From assembly GCA_023260815.1 (NCBI GenBank), contig JALQUE010000354.1, positions 1 through 9,758 of the forward strand: a stretch of DNA of 9,758 nucleotides, read 5' to 3'. Below, piece after piece: positions 6,138 through 9,758 of the stretch. The notes under the pieces are model-generated. The model was given only the letters and a program-made list of their open reading frames with translations. It did no database searches and was not told the origin of the DNA. The translations under genes and the position numbers were made by a program. The DNA comes from Roseovarius sp. (GTDB taxonomy: Bacteria > Pseudomonadota > Alphaproteobacteria > Rhodobacterales > Rhodobacteraceae). Numbering within the stretch: the first letter of the stretch is position 1; each line of letters starts with the position of its first letter.

Positions 6138-7208
6138 TTATCCGGGCAAGGCCGCGCAATCTTGCGGCCGTAGGTGAAGATTGACTTTTGTGCCCACCGC
6201 GAAGGGATGGCCGTCGATCATGTTGATGGCTTGCAGGTGCGTATCGCCCGCTTGCACGAAGTAGCGCACCGCTTGTCCCTGATAATCCACCGTTTGGACA
6301 GTGGCGGGAATCGAAATCACGCCCTCGGGCGCAGGGGATGTCGACAGAACCAGCTTTTCGGCGCGCACCACCAGTTTCGCCGGGCCTTCTGCCTTGATCA
6401 TCGGGGCTTTTGCGGCCGGAATGGGAACCGTGCCGAACGTCCTTTCATGCAGGGTCACATTGCCGCCAGACAGGGTGCAGCGCGCGTCCATGATGTTCGA
6501 TGCCCCAAGAAAATTCGCCACGAATTCGCTGGCTGGGGTGTTGTAGACCTCTTCGGGGGCGCCCACCTGCTCGACCCGGCCTTCGGACATGACGACAATC
6601 TGATCCGACATCGCCAGTGCCTCGGACTGGTCGTGGGTGACGAACACGGTGGTCACGCCGATCCGTTCCTGAATGCGTTTCAATTCAACGCGCATGTCCT
6701 CGCGCAGGTTGGCGTCCAGCGCCGACAGCGGCTCGTCCAGAAGCAGCACATCGGGTTCGATGACGATGGCCCGGGCCAGCGCGATGCGCTGTTGCTGCCC
6801 CCCCGAAAGCGCCTTGGGGTAGCGATCCCCGACATTTGGAAGCTGCACGAGATCAAGGGCCTCCTGCACGCGGCGGGGAATGTCCGAGGATGGCACGTCG
6901 CGGTATTTGAGCCCGAACGCCACGTTTTCGGCCACGGTCTTGTGCGGAAATAGCGCATAGTTCTGAAATACGAGGCCCAGATTGCGCTTGTGGATGGGCA
7001 CGTCGTTGACGCGCTTGCCGCCGATCAGGATCTCGCCCTCGGTCGGGTCCAGAAGGCCAGCGATCATGCGCAGGTTGGTCGTCTTGCCGCAGCCCGACGG
7101 CCCCAGAAGCGTGACGAACGCGCCTTCCGGGATCTCTAGCGACGAGCGATGAACGGCAGTGAACGTGCCGAAACGCTTGACGATGTTGTTCAAAGTGACC
7201 GAGCTCAT
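6138..7208 (-). CDS. ABC transporter ATP-binding protein, PotA/spermidine-putrescine type
   Basis: A 356-residue ATPase that powers the importer formed with the two permeases and binding protein encoded just upstream in transcription order. Walker A GPSGCGKTT is at 36-44, the Q-loop Gln82 in FQNYALFPH, the ABC signature LSGGQ at 134-138, Walker B VLLLDEP at 154-160 with catalytic Glu159, and the switch His192 in THDQSEA. Residues from about 235 on form the C-terminal TOBE regulatory domain typical of the PotA/MalK/CysA branch; HLRPQD near the end is a usual TOBE motif. Start: GGAGG at 7215-7219 lies six bases before ATG 7208. A 78-nt spacer with a small stem-loop separates it from the binding protein gene, and the aminotransferase follows after 4 nt. 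Ferric-iron importers share this ATPase type, but the neighbouring genes favour an amine. Confidence 0.95.
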   Translation of the reverse strand: MSSVTLNNIVKRFGTFTAVHRSSLEIPEGAFVTLLGPSGCGKTTNLRMIAGLLDPTEGEILIGGKRVNDVPIHKRNLGLVFQNYALFPHKTVAENVAFGLKYRDVPSSDIPRRVQEALDLVQLPNVGDRYPKALSGGQQQRIALARAIVIEPDVLLLDEPLSALDANLREDMRVELKRIQERIGVTTVFVTHDQSEALAMSDQIVVMSEGRVEQVGAPEEVYNTPASEFVANFLGASNIMDARCTLSGGNVTLHERTFGTVPIPAAKAPMIKAEGPAKLVVRAEKLVLSTSPAPEGVISIPATVQTVDYQGQAVRYFVQAGDTHLQAINMIDGHPFAVGTKVNLHLRPQDCAALPG

Positions 7209-7214
7209 CCATGG

Positions 7215-7219
7215 CCTCC
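7215..7219 (-). promoter_or_regulatory. Strong Shine-Dalgarno of the ATPase gene
   Basis: GGAGG on the minus strand lies six bases before ATG 7208. It fixes the start over an out-of-frame ATG at 7212 that would be only two bases away. Confidence 0.65.
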
Positions 7220-7233
7220 AGCGGCGGATAATG

Positions 7234-7248
7234 GGGGCGACCAGCCCC
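7234..7248 (-). other. Small intercistronic stem-loop between binding protein and ATPase genes
   Basis: GGGGC (7234-7238) and GCCCC (7244-7248) form a 5-bp GC-only hairpin with a 5-base loop inside the 78-nt spacer. No U tract follows on the minus strand. Such stems after binding-protein genes often let the mRNA for the binding protein outlast that of the other transporter parts; that role is inferred here, and the stem is short enough to be chance in GC-rich DNA. Confidence 0.3.
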
Positions 7249-7286
7249 GACGCGCAAGGCGGCGGGACCGGTCTTGATCGTCAGGC

Positions 7287-8441
7287 TCAGTAGCCCTTTT
7301 GCACACGACCGAAGGTCTTGGACCATTCCTGCTCGTTGCCATTCCAATAGGCCGGGTCGGCAAAGGTCAGGCCCGACAGTTTGCCCGTCGGATCGAAGGC
7401 CGGCAGGGTCGGGATCTTGTCGCCCAGATCCACCTTCTGCGGATCGAGGGCCGGCGGATAGTTCTGCCCCTCGGCCACCGCGATCGAGGTTTCCGGCGCA
7501 AGCATGAAGTTGAGCAACTCTTCGCAGGCCTCCATCGGGCTGCCCTTGATGACGAACAGGCATTCCTGCCAGCCCATGCCGTTGGGCGGATCGATATAGC
7601 CGATGTCGTGGCCCTGTTCCTGCAGCGCATAGATGCGACCCGACCAGCCTTCGGTCACATAGACCTCTTCCTCGGCCAGCAGGCTCATCAGTTCGGCGCC
7701 CGATCCCCAGTATTTCAGGCTGAGATCGCGGTGCTGGCGCACGGCCTCCCAGACGGCGTCCATATCCTCGATCGCGTTGGGGTTCTGGCCGGTTTGCAGC
7801 GCCGCATACCAGATACGGGTGCGCCAATCGCTCCAGCCGGCGATCTTGCCCTTGTAGGCCGCGTCGATCAACAGATCCGCACCCTTCTCCTTGGCCTCTT
7901 CGTCTGAAATGTGCTTGCGGTTATACGCAAGCCCGGTGGTGCCGTAGTCGTAAGGCACGCAGGATAGCTTGCCGTCTGACACACCCCGGAACACGTCAAC
8001 CAGCTTGGGGATGACGTATTGCAGGTTGGGGATGTTGTCCTCGTTCAGCACGGTGCTAAGCCCGAGATTGTGGTAGCGCGCATAGTCGAACACACCCGAC
8101 AGATGCGCGATGTTGTATTCGCCTTCCTGACTGGCCTTCACGCGGCTGAGGTATTCATCGCCGCCGCCGAAGGTGCCGTCGACCACCTCAATGCCGGTCT
8201 TGGCGGTGTAGGGATCAAAGGCATGTTCGCGGAACGCCTCGGAAACCACGCCGCCCCAGCCGTCAAAGCGCACCTGGCTGACAGTCTGCGCATGGGCAAA
8301 CTTGGCAAAGGGCGTCTGCACACCGTAAGCAAGGCCCGCGGCACCGATCAGCCCCAGAAAGCCGCGCCGGTCGATATCGCCGTTCATGTACCGCTCGCGC
8401 AGACGCTCGTAGCGGGTTGTGTTGTCCATTTTCCTGGTCAT
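7287..8441 (-). CDS. ABC transporter substrate-binding protein, PotD/PotF family, Tat-exported
   Basis: A 384-residue periplasmic binding protein that captures the ligand and delivers it to the permease pair. The N-terminus is a Tat-type signal: DRRGFLG (24-30) with Arg25-Arg26, a hydrophobic stretch LIGAAGLAYG (31-40), and an AHA cleavage site (49-51), so the mature protein would begin near Gln52. Folded export is therefore expected. The mature part shows the two-lobe PotD-type pattern, including VPYDYGTTGLAYN and a late KGSPMEACEELLNFML helix found in this family. E. coli PotD binds polyamine partly through an NW-x-x-Y motif near the mature N-terminus; here that region reads DGWGGVVSEAF (60-70) without the tyrosine, so the ligand may not be a plain polyamine. 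Start: AAGGAGT five bases before ATG 8441 favours it over the in-frame ATG at 8429. The gene starts 44 nt after the permease stop. The family is sure; the ligand is not. Confidence 0.93.
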   Translation of the reverse strand: MTRKMDNTTRYERLRERYMNGDIDRRGFLGLIGAAGLAYGVQTPFAKFAHAQTVSQVRFDGWGGVVSEAFREHAFDPYTAKTGIEVVDGTFGGGDEYLSRVKASQEGEYNIAHLSGVFDYARYHNLGLSTVLNEDNIPNLQYVIPKLVDVFRGVSDGKLSCVPYDYGTTGLAYNRKHISDEEAKEKGADLLIDAAYKGKIAGWSDWRTRIWYAALQTGQNPNAIEDMDAVWEAVRQHRDLSLKYWGSGAELMSLLAEEEVYVTEGWSGRIYALQEQGHDIGYIDPPNGMGWQECLFVIKGSPMEACEELLNFMLAPETSIAVAEGQNYPPALDPQKVDLGDKIPTLPAFDPTGKLSGLTFADPAYWNGNEQEWSKTFGRVQKGY

Positions 8442-8446
8442 TGGTC

Positions 8447-8453
8447 ACTCCTT
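8447..8453 (-). promoter_or_regulatory. Near-consensus Shine-Dalgarno of the binding protein gene
   Basis: AAGGAGT on the minus strand lies five bases before ATG 8441 and 17 before the alternative in-frame ATG at 8429. It is the best ribosome binding site in the window, fitting the need for more binding protein than membrane components. Confidence 0.7.
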
Positions 8454-8485
8454 GTTGACATGGGTTCGGTTTGTGTCAGCGGTTC

Positions 8486-9292
8486 TCAGGTGCCGCTCTT
8501 GGTTGAAAGTTTACGCGCGATCGCCAGCCCCAGCAGAGGCAGCCCGACCGTCATCAGGATCATCACCGTGCCAAGCGCGTTGATTTCAGGGCTGATCGAA
8601 TTGCGCAGCATGGCGAAAATCTGGGTCGGCACGGTTTCCACACCACCGGGCTTCCAGAACAGCGTGCCGGTGATGTCGTCAAAACTGATGGTGAAGGCAA
8701 AAAGCGCCCCCGCCAGAACCGCCGGCAGCATCAGCGGCAGGGTGATCTGAAAGAAGGTCTGGCGCGGACTGGCCCCAAGGCTCATCGCGGCCTCTTCGAC
8801 ATCGCGCTTGATGCTGACCAGACGCGCCTGCACCACGAGGATGACGAATGGCAGGGTAAAGATCACATGGCCCAGCAAAAGCAAGGTGAAGCTTTTGTTG
8901 ATTTGCAGGAAGTTCAAGAACAGCAGCAGCGCCACCGCCAAAACCACCTCGGGCACTAGGATCGGCGCGATCAGCAACGTGGAAATCAGGTTTGACCCCG
9001 GCACCCGGTAGCGCACCAGCGCAAGACTGGCCAGAACGCCCAAGGTTGTGGAAATCGCCGCCGTCAGCAATCCCAGCACGATCGAGGTGCGAAAGGCCCG
9101 CAGGATCGCGTCGTTCTGCGCCAGTTCCACGAACCAACGGAAGGAAAAGCCCGTCATCGGAAAGCTGCCGAACTGACTGGCGTTGAACGACAGCAGCACC
9201 ACCACAGCCACCGGCAGGAACATGAACATGTAGACAAGCACGGTCCATGCGCGCACCAGCGACCAGCCCAGGGATCCAGACCCGCGCATCAT
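8486..9292 (-). CDS. ABC transporter permease, PotC type
   Basis: A 268-residue inner-membrane permease, one half of the translocation pore. Hydrophobic segments at about 15-35, 68-93, 103-128, 135-157, 187-208 and 238-260 give the six helices expected of PotC. The cytoplasmic EAA loop that docks to the ATPase is clear: Glu167-Ala168-Ala169, then SLGAS (171-175) and the ITLPLMLP stretch at 183-190. The frame stays open 72 codons further upstream, but that part lies inside the preceding permease gene and has no permease-like content. ATG 9292 has a GAAGGGG (9298-9304) five bases upstream and forms a 4-nt ATGA overlap with the upstream stop, the usual PotB-PotC junction, so translation is probably coupled. 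A second ATG directly follows at 9289. The assignment is firm; the ligand depends on the binding protein. Confidence 0.95.
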   Translation of the reverse strand: MMRGSGSLGWSLVRAWTVLVYMFMFLPVAVVVLLSFNASQFGSFPMTGFSFRWFVELAQNDAILRAFRTSIVLGLLTAAISTTLGVLASLALVRYRVPGSNLISTLLIAPILVPEVVLAVALLLFLNFLQINKSFTLLLLGHVIFTLPFVILVVQARLVSIKRDVEEAAMSLGASPRQTFFQITLPLMLPAVLAGALFAFTISFDDITGTLFWKPGGVETVPTQIFAMLRNSISPEINALGTVMILMTVGLPLLGLAIARKLSTKSGT

Positions 9293-9758
9293 CCCAGCCC
9301 CTTCATCAGCTGCGCCATGCCCAGATAGCGGTTGTAGATCAGAACCAGCACCCCCAGCACCGCCAGCAGCATCAGGCTGAGTGCCGATCCGAGCGGCCAG
9401 TTGAGCTGTGTGATGATCGCCTCGAATACAAGATTGGCGAACATCGCATCGGTCGGCCCACCCAGCACGAGCGGCGTGATATAGGTGCCCGCCCCAAGAA
9501 CGAAACACAGCAACCCGCCCGCCGCCAGACCCGGAAGCGACAGCGGCAGGGTGACCTGCACGAACGCCTGCCAGCGGGTGGCCCCAAGCGAATTCGCGGC
9601 ATCCTCAAGATTGGTGTCGATGCCATCGAGACTTACAAAGACGTTCAGCACCATGAAGGGCAGAAGAAAATGCACCAGTCCGAGGATCACCGTCGTCTGG
9701 TTGTAAAGCATCTGGAGCGGCTCATCTATGATCCCGATCCAGAGCATGAAGGTGTTGA
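9289..9758 (-). CDS. ABC transporter permease, PotB type, N-terminus cut by window edge
   Basis: The last 155 residues of an inner-membrane permease, partner of the PotC-type protein that follows. The frame is open to the right edge, so the start lies outside; the ATG at 9747 is internal and begins a region that aligns to the middle of PotB (IDEPLQMLYNQT). Three hydrophobic segments are visible, roughly residues 20-43, 71-96 and 121-143 of the visible part. The EAA loop reads LEDAANSLGATRWQAF and runs into the TLPLSLPG stretch, the ATPase docking site. Its TGA overlaps the next ATG (ATGA). About half of a protein of some 280-300 residues is missing, along with the operon promoter and any upstream regulator. 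Confidence 0.93.
   Translation of the reverse strand, partial: NTFMLWIGIIDEPLQMLYNQTTVILGLVHFLLPFMVLNVFVSLDGIDTNLEDAANSLGATRWQAFVQVTLPLSLPGLAAGGLLCFVLGAGTYITPLVLGGPTDAMFANLVFEAIITQLNWPLGSALSLMLLAVLGVLVLIYNRYLGMAQLMKGLG

Noticed and set aside
8438..8461. Seven-residue mini-frame (MSTRSDQ) ending in an ATGA overlap with the binding protein start
   Set aside because: It contains the Shine-Dalgarno of the next gene but has none of its own; a leader this short is probably chance.
9293..9508. 72-codon upstream extension of the PotC-type permease frame
   Set aside because: It overlaps the PotB-type gene in another frame, has no membrane character, and the ATG at 9292 with good Shine-Dalgarno and ATGA overlap explains the start.

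Overview
The window looks like a piece of an alphaproteobacterial chromosome, most likely Rhodobacteraceae (Roseobacter/Rhodobacter group). The DNA is GC-rich with G/C-heavy third codon positions. The EPSP synthase is of the class II (CP4-like) type, with an N-terminus typical of that family. The only sizeable gap carries an intergenic element that I recall as common in that family. I have no species-level evidence.

All supported genes lie on the minus strand, so transcription runs from high to low coordinates. Ten of the eleven genes form one tightly packed run from the right edge to 867. In transcription order they are: the end of a PotB-type permease (cut by the window edge), a PotC-type permease, a Tat-exported PotD-family binding protein, a PotA-type ATPase, a class III PLP aminotransferase, a BKACE-family beta-keto acid cleavage enzyme, a GNAT acetyltransferase, an acetylpolyamine amidohydrolase/HDAC-family deacetylase, a DAO-family FAD oxidoreductase and a RidA-family protein. 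Three junctions are 4-nt ATGA overlaps and most of the others are gaps of 4 to 44 nt, so a single operon is likely. After a 165-nt gap comes aroA, running off the left edge. It is a housekeeping shikimate-pathway gene and probably a separate unit.

The genes read as an uptake-and-catabolism module for an amine. An ABC importer of the spermidine/putrescine class brings in the compound, a deacetylase frees an N-acylated amine, an aminotransferase and a flavin oxidase remove nitrogen, RidA clears reactive enamine/imine intermediates, and BKACE uses acetyl-CoA to split a beta-keto acid into acetoacetate and an acyl-CoA. Polyamines or acetylpolyamines are the obvious guess. However, residues that set substrate choice differ from the reference enzymes in the binding protein, the deacetylase and BKACE (alignments from memory), so the true substrate may be a different N-acyl or beta-amino compound. 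The co-occurrence of an acetyltransferase, a deacetylase and an FAD oxidase recalls the acetylate-then-oxidise route of polyamine breakdown.

I see no mobile elements, RNA genes, CRISPR arrays or phage genes. The only gap over 100 nt is 702..866. The operon's promoter and any regulator must lie beyond the right edge.
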